6,067 nt of DNA from Candidatus Peregrinibacteria bacterium (lineage in GTDB: Bacteria > Patescibacteriota > Gracilibacteria > UBA1369 > PNNO01). The position numbers and the translations under genes are program-made. Position 1 is the stretch's first letter, and every line of letters starts with the position of its first letter. The notes under the pieces are model-generated. The model did no database searches. It was not told the origin of the DNA and saw only the letters and a list, made by a program, of their open reading frames with translations. The stretch spans positions 1-6,067 of the forward strand of contig WJKT01000017.1 in NCBI GenBank assembly GCA_014728955.1. The letters run 5' to 3'. This document shows positions 1 through 6,067 of the stretch, piece by piece.

Positions 1-3000
1 GTACATAGTAATAAGGAGGAGTGACAGTTCCGATTGCAGGAATTGTTTTTTCCCTTCAACCGTTTCGAGATTTTTTGTGCTTAGCGGTGACATAACTTGT
101 AAAATAAGTCTCGCCGCAGCTCTTTCACGGGGGTTAGGGGAGTTTAAGTTAAGTTTTGTTGGCCCAACCATTTTGAAAATATTCTGGAATTGTTTTGGCA
201 TTTGCATACCGTACGAAGTTCCAAAGGCTTCATTACCCGATTTTGATGAGTAAGAAGCAAATTTTAATCCTTCGGTAATCGGTAGTTGTTTGCGTTTTAA
301 GAATGCTCTTAGTTGCTTTGCATTTTGCGGCATGGTCAGCATAAGATAATTGGCAATTGATTCGGGTGTAACCGAAGGATCAATTTGTTTAATCGCATCC
401 CATTTTGCCGGGTAGGTTTCAGCAAAGTTTTTCACATACTTTTTCATATATGCTTTAAAGAGACTGTTTCGTTTCTCAAGTCGGCGATCGATAACAGCGT
501 CACTTGAGCTCATAAGAGCAACAAACGATTCATTGAGCATATACGTATAAACAAGGTTTAACTCTTGTTCATTTATTGAAAGATTTGCATTGCCAAGTTC
601 ATTTTTTGCAAAATCTTTAAATTCAGCTTTCATTTGTTTGAACAGTTCGCTTTTCCATTTCGCTTCTGCTTCCGGAGTATCCATTTTCGTTACCATGTCT
701 TTAAAGTCTTTTTTGAAAAGAGAAACCATGTTTTCTGCGAATTGTCCCAGCTTAAGTTGTTTAAATCGTGTTGGTTCTTGTTCTTTATATCCGACTGCTT
801 CAGACATCTGACCTCTGAGTCTATTTCCTTCGCGAATACTGTATTCGAGTTTACGTTCTTTAAATGTTTCGTATGATGATTTTCGTTTTTTATATTGTTC
901 AAGTGTCATTGTGTTACTTTGTTTTTCACTGATGCCTGTTCGAGCTTCTCCGCGTACCATTGCGTATCGTTCATTTTCATACTTATATATGTAGCGTGGA
1001 GAATCTTCACGGATTTCGATATTGCTTCTATTGACATTATCTTTAAACGCGATCACTTCAAGGTTGTCTGCTCCACGGCGTTCAAAAGGATATCGATAGG
1101 TAGTGCGGGTCACAATGAGTCTTCTTGCTGCACTTGCAGCGAGCAAGATGCGATTGTTGGCTTTATCTAGCACGATTCCTTTGCTTCTTAATTCCGGATC
1201 GAGCAGCATTTCTACATTACTTCCTTGTGTTTGCAGTGGAGTAATAGCAAGTAAGTTTTGATTTGGATTTTTAGGATTCTTTACTCGCTTAACATGCATA
1301 TCCAAATTGGCAAATGTTTTTTTGATTGATTCAAAACTGCCTTTCCCGGATATTCGTGCTTCTTGATCTTTTTCTTTAATACCGACGCTTTTTTTGAGTT
1401 CGCTTTTGCTGTTTGGACGAGCCACATGGCCTCTTCCAACTTGCGAATCAAAGTAAACAATTCCGGTTTGTGCTTTTAGCGTGAATGAAGAAATAACGTT
1501 TTTCCCGCTCTTGATTTTTTTTGACAATTGTTTTTTTAGTGATTCTTGTGCAACTTGACTCTGAACGTATTCGGAATATTTAGGATGTTCGTGTCGAATG
1601 ACATAATTCACCTTTGTATAAGGAATAGTGAATGTGACATACGCTCCGAGACTTACTCCTTGCTGCATGGCGTTTTTGCTTGCCCCGGCGAACACTCCGA
1701 TACCAAGACCAGTTACCGCAGGTATCTCAACACCGCTTCGTGCTGCATTGAGCCACTGAGTTCGTGCATTTTGATAAATATCTACAATAACCGCATTTGG
1801 TAATCCTTGCGGATTTTTCGGGTTCTTAAATTTATATTTTATTGCTTTCATGTACTCGCCGAAGGTCGGATTTTGCAAGATAAGTTCGGCGGCTTGATTA
1901 AGATTCCCTTGTGTTATAAGTGAATCAATCTTTTTTACTCCTTTTTCATTTAAGGTTTTCTTTTCACGTAATCGTTCTGCACGGAGTTTATTCCATTTTA
2001 AACCAACAGCAAAGCCAACGCCCGCTGAGGCACCTTTCCAGCTCACGCCTGCACCGGCGCTTATGTACATATCCCATTCGCTGGTAATAGGGAATTCAAC
2101 CGCCGCCGAAGCACCGGTAAATCCAATAGTGCTGCCAACACTGTATTTAAATGTAACTTTTTTCCCTGCTTTTATAGCAGCGCCGACTTCTGCAAAAGGA
2201 ATGAATCGGCCGTCTGAGAGAGCGGCACCAAAACTTGTATGCCATTTTTGCCCTCCCCATTCTCCCAGTTCAACTGCCGCGGCAACACCGGCCCCTTTTA
2301 CTTTAAAGGTATGTGTTCCGGGAGCTTTCATGCTTTGAGAAAGGCCAAATACAGCAAGGTGCATTCTTTCTTCAATTTCCTTTAACTTATATATAGGGCA
2401 GCCATCTCTCAATGCTTGTAATTGAATTTTTCTGTATAACGGTTTCGATGAAAGGTTCTCACGCATAACATCGTTCCAATTTCGTGCCGTTTCAACTTGT
2501 CGCTGCAAGACGGCACCCATTTGTATTAATCGAATGTGTGCTTTTGTCAGTGTTGACGGATTAAGTCCGGTAAGCGAAATCGCTTGATGAATAGCTTTAA
2601 TATTTGCCAGTCTGTTTTCTTTTTTATCGAGTGGTTTTTGTAATTTTACTTTTCCTTCAAGTTTAAATTCGCGAAGCAGTTGGTTTGTTATTTTTGGTAA
2701 GTCTTTTGGACGTGCATTTATAAAGGTGGTAAGTAGTGCATTTTCCAGGTAACTGTTGCATAGTTTTACCACTTCTTTTTTCTGTGGTTCGTACAGAGTT
2801 GTTCCTTCAACACGTTTTGATGTTTTTTGAACCATGTCCAGATATCCTCGATCACTTGAGAAATATTTTTCAAAGAATTTCGGGTTTAGCGTTACTTTAC
2901 CTGCATATGCCATCGACATTTTTTTCTTATTTTTGAAATCCCAATGCCACAGTTTCTTCCAAAAGTTAATATTTTGTTTAACATTTGAGCCGTTTGGCTT

Positions 3001-5082
3001 GAATATTTTGAGAATAAAATTTCGCGCTTGTCTTCCTTGATCGAGTGATGCACGAACTTCTTCCCATTTTTTTAAGTTTTCTTGTGAATTGTCATGAAGT
3101 TTCGCTTTGTTTTGAGACAATGTCCCAAGGGCTTCACCCCATCCTCGTTGTGGAATCTTCACGACAACATAATGATTTTCATCTAATTTTTTAATGCAAC
3201 CTCTTTTAATAAGGTTATTTAATCCAAATGCCATGAACATTAATTTAAGGCCACCTTTTGCTTTAAATAAGGCCTGCATATCAAGGTCCGGCGCTTCATA
3301 TTCGATAGCCATTGACCTGATATCTTCTAACAGATCATTGTTTACACCAATATCTAATCCTTTTGGTGCATCTTCCTTTTGGTGCAATAAAGATTTAAGG
3401 CTATGATATTGTAATGTGCCAAGACGCTCTTTTTCACGTGCGCTTAATGTTTGGATTCCAAGTAATTTCACCTGATATTTGTCTCTGCTTGTTTCGGGTT
3501 TTTTTCCATGAACTCCCAATCTGCTGAGAGAGTCGAAAACACGTCCTATACCAAATGCAATCGATTGTAGTTTCTTCCATTTTTTTGCCAGTTTCTTCTC
3601 TTCTTCATTTTGCGGATTTGCGTAGTCCATTCCCAGATCCGCCATTTTTTTATCAACGGCATGAAAATCTTTAACGAACTTATCATATCCACCTTTATAT
3701 AGATTTTTTCCGTTTACTTTTGTTTCAAAGAAATCTTCAGCGTATAGGCGCGTATTGAGATCGAAATTTACTGAACCTTCGCCTTGTATAACTTCTTGAA
3801 TATATTTTCGTCGTTTCTCGGTTGTTTTTAAGTTAAACGGTTCATCTGTTAAGGCTTTTTCGAGTGTAACGTCAAGTCGTTCCCAGTATTTTGCAAAGTC
3901 ACTGTCATCCTGAAGAAAATTGGGAACACTAAAGAGTTTATTTTGGAAAATATATGCTTCATTGCCATATACGTTATCCCAGTTTTTTTGTAAAATGCCG
4001 AAACGTCTGTTTTCTCTTCGTTCCTTTTCGCTGATTTTCGGTTTAGGTTTTTGCTTTGGCTTTTGTTTAATACGAGCTGCTTTCTTTGCTTTACTTACAC
4101 GGTAATCAATATTGCTGATTTTTGTTCCATGGAAGATTAATGCTCGTTTTGTGGTTCCTTCACGAATAAAGGTTTTTTGCGAAGGATGGTAGTAGGCCCA
4201 ATAACGGTGCCTTCTCCCGCTGGGGCTTTTCCCGTCGATGTGTAATCTTATATACATATTTCCTCCTTGCAGTCCGCTGACATCAATAATATCTTGTATT
4301 TTGGTCTTTTCTTCTGCCACTCTGTCGATACGTCTTCCTTTTTTAAAATCAACAATATAGGTATCTCCTTTTTTCTTGAGATATTTGCTATGTGCCAATT
4401 TGTCGAATACCTGTTGCGGATTAATATCTTGTCGTAAGCCTCTTCGTTTTTCATGTCCTGAAGCTTTAATTCTTTCTCCTACATCTTCTTTTTTCTCTTT
4501 TGCTTTTTTCAGGCGATCCATTTGACGTTTTATAATTGCCAACCGGGGTGATTCTTTTTTGAGGTCAAGACGAAGAGTAAAACCTGTTTTATCGTTATAA
4601 AATTCAAGAAAACTTCCCGGACCTACCGTGATGGTGACTGGTAAATTCTGATTAATCGAAGAGAGATGTCTCTCGGTACTGAGGGCTATATCTTTTGCAA
4701 GAGATTTCGCAAACAGAGTGAAATTTTTTGTTTTCCTTACTTTTGCCGGCAGTTCTTTTGCTAAGGCAATCACCATGTCGATACCTACATCACCAGTGTT
4801 TTTCTTAGATAATTCTTGTTTATATATTTTTGAATATTCATGATTTCCAATAAACGTTTCAAACGACTTTTGGTATTGCTTGCCTTCATTGAGCTCTTTT
4901 CGTAATTTTTTTATCGCTTCACGCTTTTTTTCAGCTGCACCTTTTCCTGTTTCTTTTTTTTCTGTTGGCCGGCTGCTTTTTTCCGGACCGCGCGGACCTC
5001 TGAAAACAAGTTTTGACTCACGTGCAAGCAAGCATTTTTTGTATGTGTTATCCAAAAAGTGGATTGAATGATTGAAAAGCAT
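1..5082 (-). CDS. Giant protein of unknown function (at least 1,694 aa, C-terminus beyond the window)
   Basis: I do not recognise this protein. The frame reads from an ATG at 5082 to base 1 without a stop, giving 1,694 codons with the 3' end missing. In-frame TAA TAA lies seven codons upstream and no other ATG intervenes, which fixes the start. Residues 1-24 are not a signal peptide, and I see no convincing transmembrane helix. In order: a basic Gly/Pro/Lys-rich segment (28-63); a charged, probably helical stretch (about 180-215); a beta-looking patch with an aromatic-basic cluster RRHRYWAYYHP (290-300); a Lys/Pro linker (330-360); long mixed alpha/beta sequence (360-915); Gly/Ala-rich amphipathic beta segments (918-1032, 1117-1163); a beta-rich part (about 1290-1385); and a Lys/Glu-rich, probably helical part (1420-1694). 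I count only four Cys (17, 629, 775, 895). Codon use looks even and nothing suggests a frameshift. A structural, surface or toxin-like role is possible but unsupported. I am sure it is coding and unsure of its job. Confidence 0.9.
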   Translation of the reverse strand, partial: MLFNHSIHFLDNTYKKCLLARESKLVFRGPRGPEKSSRPTEKKETGKGAAEKKREAIKKLRKELNEGKQYQKSFETFIGNHEYSKIYKQELSKKNTGDVGIDMVIALAKELPAKVRKTKNFTLFAKSLAKDIALSTERHLSSINQNLPVTITVGPGSFLEFYNDKTGFTLRLDLKKESPRLAIIKRQMDRLKKAKEKKEDVGERIKASGHEKRRGLRQDINPQQVFDKLAHSKYLKKKGDTYIVDFKKGRRIDRVAEEKTKIQDIIDVSGLQGGNMYIRLHIDGKSPSGRRHRYWAYYHPSQKTFIREGTTKRALIFHGTKISNIDYRVSKAKKAARIKQKPKQKPKPKISEKERRENRRFGILQKNWDNVYGNEAYIFQNKLFSVPNFLQDDSDFAKYWERLDVTLEKALTDEPFNLKTTEKRRKYIQEVIQGEGSVNFDLNTRLYAEDFFETKVNGKNLYKGGYDKFVKDFHAVDKKMADLGMDYANPQNEEEKKLAKKWKKLQSIAFGIGRVFDSLSRLGVHGKKPETSRDKYQVKLLGIQTLSAREKERLGTLQYHSLKSLLHQKEDAPKGLDIGVNNDLLEDIRSMAIEYEAPDLDMQALFKAKGGLKLMFMAFGLNNLIKRGCIKKLDENHYVVVKIPQRGWGEALGTLSQNKAKLHDNSQENLKKWEEVRASLDQGRQARNFILKIFKPNGSNVKQNINFWKKLWHWDFKNKKKMSMAYAGKVTLNPKFFEKYFSSDRGYLDMVQKTSKRVEGTTLYEPQKKEVVKLCNSYLENALLTTFINARPKDLPKITNQLLREFKLEGKVKLQKPLDKKENRLANIKAIHQAISLTGLNPSTLTKAHIRLIQMGAVLQRQVETARNWNDVMRENLSSKPLYRKIQLQALRDGCPIYKLKEIEERMHLAVFGLSQSMKAPGTHTFKVKGAGVAAAVELGEWGGQKWHTSFGAALSDGRFIPFAEVGAAIKAGKKVTFKYSVGSTIGFTGASAAVEFPITSEWDMYISAGAGVSWKGASAGVGFAVGLKWNKLRAERLREKKTLNEKGVKKIDSLITQGNLNQAAELILQNPTFGEYMKAIKYKFKNPKNPQGLPNAVIVDIYQNARTQWLNAARSGVEIPAVTGLGIGVFAGASKNAMQQGVSLGAYVTFTIPYTKVNYVIRHEHPKYSEYVQSQVAQESLKKQLSKKIKSGKNVISSFTLKAQTGIVYFDSQVGRGHVARPNSKSELKKSVGIKEKDQEARISGKGSFESIKKTFANLDMHVKRVKNPKNPNQNLLAITPLQTQGSNVEMLLDPELRSKGIVLDKANNRILLAASAARRLIVTRTTYRYPFERRGADNLEVIAFKDNVNRSNIEIREDSPRYIYKYENERYAMVRGEARTGISEKQSNTMTLEQYKKRKSSYETFKERKLEYSIREGNRLRGQMSEAVGYKEQEPTRFKQLKLGQFAENMVSLFKKDFKDMVTKMDTPEAEAKWKSELFKQMKAEFKDFAKNELGNANLSINEQELNLVYTYMLNESFVALMSSSDAVIDRRLEKRNSLFKAYMKKYVKNFAETYPAKWDAIKQIDPSVTPESIANYLMLTMPQNAKQLRAFLKRKQLPITEGLKFASYSSKSGNEAFGTSYGMQMPKQFQNIFKMVGPTKLNLNSPNPRERAAARLILQVMSPLSTKNLETVEGKKQFLQSELSLLLITMY
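1252..1281 (-). repeat. KNPKNP motif, copy 2 (residues 1268-1277)
   Basis: The second copy reads KNPKNPNQNL and is followed by the beta-like LLAITPL. It lies 182 residues after copy 1 and shares the KNPKNP core plus a downstream Leu. Flanking sequences do not obviously align, so a longer repeat unit is not shown. Confidence 0.35.
1594..1734 (-). other. Gly-rich amphipathic beta region 2 of the giant protein (residues 1117-1163)
   Basis: This is a second segment of the same character as residues 918-1032. It starts GVEIPAVTGLGIGVFAGASK and continues through GVSLGAYVTFTIPYTKVNYV, with small and aromatic residues alternating with polar ones. About 84 residues of charged, probably helical sequence (1033-1116) separate it from region 1. 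The two segments may form one beta-domain with a helical insertion. This reading comes from the residue pattern only. Confidence 0.4.
1798..1827 (-). repeat. KNPKNP motif, copy 1 (residues 1086-1095)
   Basis: The encoded decapeptide KNPKNPQGLP matches a second copy at residues 1268-1277 (KNPKNPNQNL). Codons differ between the copies (AAC/CCG/AAT/CCG here, AAT/CCT/AAT/CCA there), so this is a protein-level similarity and not a recent DNA duplication. Each copy sits before a hydrophobic beta-like segment (NAVIVDIY here). It may be a repeated turn element or chance in a Lys/Asn-rich protein. Confidence 0.35.
1987..2331 (-). other. Gly/Ala-rich amphipathic beta region 1 of the giant protein (residues 918-1032)
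   Basis: This stretch contrasts with the Lys/Glu-rich sequence around it. It is dense in Gly, Ala, Val and Ser, with alternating polar and apolar residues in several strand-length runs separated by short turns such as SDGR, KAGKK and TSE. Examples are TFKVKGAGVAAAVEL near the start and AGAGVSWKGASAGVGFAVGL near the end. The pattern resembles strands of a beta-barrel or other amphipathic beta-sheet domain. The parent protein has no visible export signal, so membrane location is not established. A soluble beta-sandwich or beta-solenoid would fit as well. Confidence 0.5.
4003..4095 (-). other. Lys/Pro-rich linker within the giant protein (residues 330-360)
   Basis: The encoded stretch begins SKAKKAARIK and continues as alternating Lys-Pro/Gln-Lys units (QKPKQKPKPK), then a run of Glu, Lys and Arg. 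This composition is typical of a flexible, solvent-exposed linker. It probably separates an N-terminal module (about 1-330, with the RRHRYWAYYHP cluster at 290-300) from the long central part. Nucleic-acid or polyanion binding by the positive charge is possible but only inferred. Confidence 0.5.
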
Positions 5083-5108
5083 GGGTATGTATTTATGTTT
5101 TTATTATC

Positions 5109-5142
5109 TGTATAGTTTACCAAATTTATGGCTTAAAGTCAA
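5109..5142 (-). promoter_or_regulatory. Candidate promoter of the giant gene
   Basis: Two readings overlap here. As a bacterial sigma70-type promoter, TTGACT (5142-5137, five of six consensus bases) is followed after 17 bp by TAAACT (5119-5114, four of six), giving a leader of about 25 nt. As an archaeal promoter, CTATACA (5115-5109) lies 33 to 27 bases before the ATG, the distance expected of a TATA box on a leaderless transcript. The leader carries no purine-rich Shine-Dalgarno sequence. Sequence alone does not decide between the two. Confidence 0.4.
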
Positions 5143-5222
5143 CGAAGCATTGCTACTTATTCTTGTTTTTTGCCACAGTTGTTTAGTAGAGTAAGGAATG
5201 TAAAGTAACTATTATTATTCAC

Positions 5223-5882
5223 GTGAAACTTCCAACTATTATTGTCAATTTCAAGGCCTATGAATCCGCGATTGGTTATAACGCTCTTACATTGGCTATG
5301 GAACACGATCGTATTGCCAAAGAAACAGGACTTTCTTTTGCGATATGTGTTCAGCCTACCGATATTTATCGCATTGTTTCCAAGGTATCAATTCCGGTTT
5401 TTTCTCAACATATCGATCCGGTAACCTATGGGTCTCATACGGGACATATTCTTCCCGAGGCTGTTAAACAAGCAGGTGCATTTGGAACGATTCTCAATCA
5501 TGCTGAACGAAATGTTGAACTTGATATGCTGGAAACCTCTATTATGCGTGCAAAAGAAGTGGGGCTTTTTACATGTGTTTGCGCTAATACTCCCGAAGCC
5601 GGTGAGAAGATAGCGTCTTTTAACCCTGATCTTGTTGCGGTCGAACCACCGGAATTGATCGGTGGTGAAGTATCTGTTTCTCAGTCAAAACCAACCGTGA
5701 TTACAGAAGCGGTTAACCGTATCGGGGAAGGGAAAGTTTTGGTTGGTGCCGGGGTGAAGAACGGAGATGATGTGGCCAAAGCGCGCGAACTGGGTGCTGC
5801 CGGTGTTCTTCTTGCATCCGGCGTTACAAAAGCGACTGATCCTTACAAAGTTTTAACCGATCTTGCAAAGGGCCTTATGTAG
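5223..5882 (+). CDS. tpiA: Triosephosphate isomerase, short archaeal type
   Basis: The enzyme interconverts dihydroxyacetone phosphate and glyceraldehyde 3-phosphate in glycolysis/gluconeogenesis, in the cytoplasm. The protein is 219 aa, matching archaeal-type enzymes (about 220-230 aa) and shorter than the usual bacterial form (about 250). Visible landmarks are the first strand with VNFKAYE (Asn9, catalytic Lys11), SQHIDP (61-66), GSHTGHILPEA (70-80), the electrophile His93 in LNHAERN, the catalytic base Glu141 in VAVEPPELIGG, and the phosphate-binding turns VGAGVKNGDDV (174-184) and LLASGVTKA (196-204). The enzyme looks complete and active. One oddity is Ala94, where the family normally has Ser after the catalytic His. 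The start is GTG: no ATG lies in frame between it and the TAG at 5187, and Lys2-Val8 leads straight into strand one. No Shine-Dalgarno sequence is visible upstream. It is divergent from the giant gene and 34 bp before the HPF gene, probably co-transcribed with it. Confidence 0.96.
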   Translation: MKLPTIIVNFKAYESAIGYNALTLAMEHDRIAKETGLSFAICVQPTDIYRIVSKVSIPVFSQHIDPVTYGSHTGHILPEAVKQAGAFGTILNHAERNVELDMLETSIMRAKEVGLFTCVCANTPEAGEKIASFNPDLVAVEPPELIGGEVSVSQSKPTVITEAVNRIGEGKVLVGAGVKNGDDVAKARELGAAGVLLASGVTKATDPYKVLTDLAKGLM

Positions 5883-5891
5883 TTTTATACT
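5863..5891 (+). promoter_or_regulatory. Possible internal promoter for the HPF gene
   Basis: TTGCAA (5863-5868), inside the last codons of tpiA, is followed after exactly 17 bp by TATACT (5886-5891), five of six bases of the bacterial -10 consensus. A second TATACT follows at 5895-5900. Under an archaeal reading, TTTATAC (5884-5890) lies 33 to 27 bases before the HPF ATG, the same spacing as CTATACA before the giant gene. A separate promoter would let HPF respond to energy stress independently of tpiA. This is a pattern match only. Confidence 0.35.
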
Positions 5892-5916
5892 TTCTATACT
5901 CTTTAATCCAGATTTT

Positions 5917-6067
5917 ATGAAAATTCAATTATTCAGTCAGTCTGTTAGTCTTGGAGACAATCAAAAAGAATATTTGGAAAACAAGATTGATAATTTAAAG
6001 AAATATGAAGAGCGAGTAGCCGATGAAGCGACTATCGTTCGGGTTGATGTTGAGAAAACAAAAGTAA
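5917..6067 (+). CDS. hpf: Ribosome hibernation promoting factor, HPF/RaiA family (5' part)
   Basis: The first 50 residues are present; the rest lies beyond the right edge. The family binds the decoding region of the small ribosomal subunit and holds ribosomes inactive in stationary phase or starvation. The fragment follows the N-terminal half of the HPF fold: strand one MKIQLFSQSVSLG, the family's conserved spacing to a helix with EYLENKIDNLKKYEER (18-33), then the second strand ATIVRVDVEKTKV (38-50). In the family this region is typically an amphipathic helix of the form 'eyv.kKl.kLeky' followed by a 'V.l.ve' strand. Short (HPF/YfiA) and long (C-terminal dimerisation domain) forms cannot be told apart here. 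The ATG is the first after the tpiA stop. There is no Shine-Dalgarno sequence; the leader before it is T-rich. The family is mainly bacterial, which bears on the identity of the host. Confidence 0.8.
   Translation, partial: MKIQLFSQSVSLGDNQKEYLENKIDNLKKYEERVADEATIVRVDVEKTKV

Noticed and set aside
590..4105. Several plus-strand open frames of 60-91 codons across the giant gene
   Set aside because: They lie antisense to an uninterrupted minus-strand coding frame, have Phe/Ser/Cys-rich compositions typical of reverse-complemented Lys/Glu-rich coding sequence, and show no family resemblance.
4911..5123. Minus-strand open frame of 70 codons overlapping the start of the giant gene
   Set aside because: It is in another frame over the giant gene's first codons, begins in the promoter region and ends in a low-complexity Lys run. 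It looks like an out-of-frame shadow.
5163..5192. Possible -35/-10 pair (TTGTTT, TAGAGT, 18-bp spacing) upstream of tpiA
   Set aside because: Only three and four of six bases match consensus, and no TATA-like heptamer sits at -33 to -27 as it does for the other two genes. It is too weak to list as a feature, though tpiA must have a promoter somewhere in this spacer.
5193..5203. AAGGA directly followed by ATG TAA, a minimal start-stop element upstream of tpiA
   Set aside because: The purine run abuts the ATG with no workable spacing, and a two-codon frame is easily chance in AT-rich DNA.
5883..5916. Transcription terminator between tpiA and the HPF gene
   Set aside because: The 34-bp spacer is T-rich but has no inverted repeat able to form a stem, so read-through is more likely.
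1..6067. CRISPR array, tRNA or rRNA gene, insertion sequence, or recoded UGA
   Set aside because: I saw no regularly spaced repeats, no cloverleaf or rRNA-like sequence and no transposase or terminal inverted repeats. The coding frames need no stop-codon reassignment.

Overview
The window has two parts: one very long gene on the minus strand that fills about 84% of it, and a compact pair of housekeeping genes on the plus strand at the right end. The long gene starts at 5082 and is still open at base 1. It has at least 1,694 codons with no stop, and I cannot assign it to a known family. A 140-bp AT-rich spacer separates it from a complete, divergently transcribed triosephosphate isomerase gene of the short archaeal type (5223-5882, GTG start). 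After 34 bp comes the first 50 codons of a ribosome hibernation factor of the HPF/RaiA family, cut by the right edge.

Organism. The isomerase resembles archaeal enzymes, while HPF/RaiA is mainly a bacterial family. All three genes lack a clear Shine-Dalgarno sequence. The standard genetic code fits: no UGA readthrough is needed, and the isomerase ends in TAG. This mix suggests a small-genome uncultivated lineage. I lean towards candidate-phylum bacteria (Patescibacteria/CPR), with a DPANN archaeon as the main alternative. This is an inference, not something the window proves.

Layout. 1-5082 (minus): giant protein with a basic, disordered-looking N-terminus, a Lys/Pro linker near residues 330-360, long mixed and helical stretches, a Gly/Ala-rich amphipathic beta region in the middle (about residues 918-1032 and 1117-1163), and a charged, probably helical part from about residue 1420 to the edge. 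It has no signal peptide and no clear membrane helix. 5083-5222: divergent promoter region. 5223-5882: tpiA. 5883-5916: short spacer with a possible internal promoter. 5917-6067: 5' end of the HPF gene.

The isomerase (glycolysis/gluconeogenesis) and HPF (ribosome protection at low energy) share a strand and are close enough to be co-transcribed. Nothing ties them functionally to the giant protein beyond the shared intergenic region. The giant gene is the candidate for undescribed biology here. Plus-strand open frames within 1-5082 are shadows of it.
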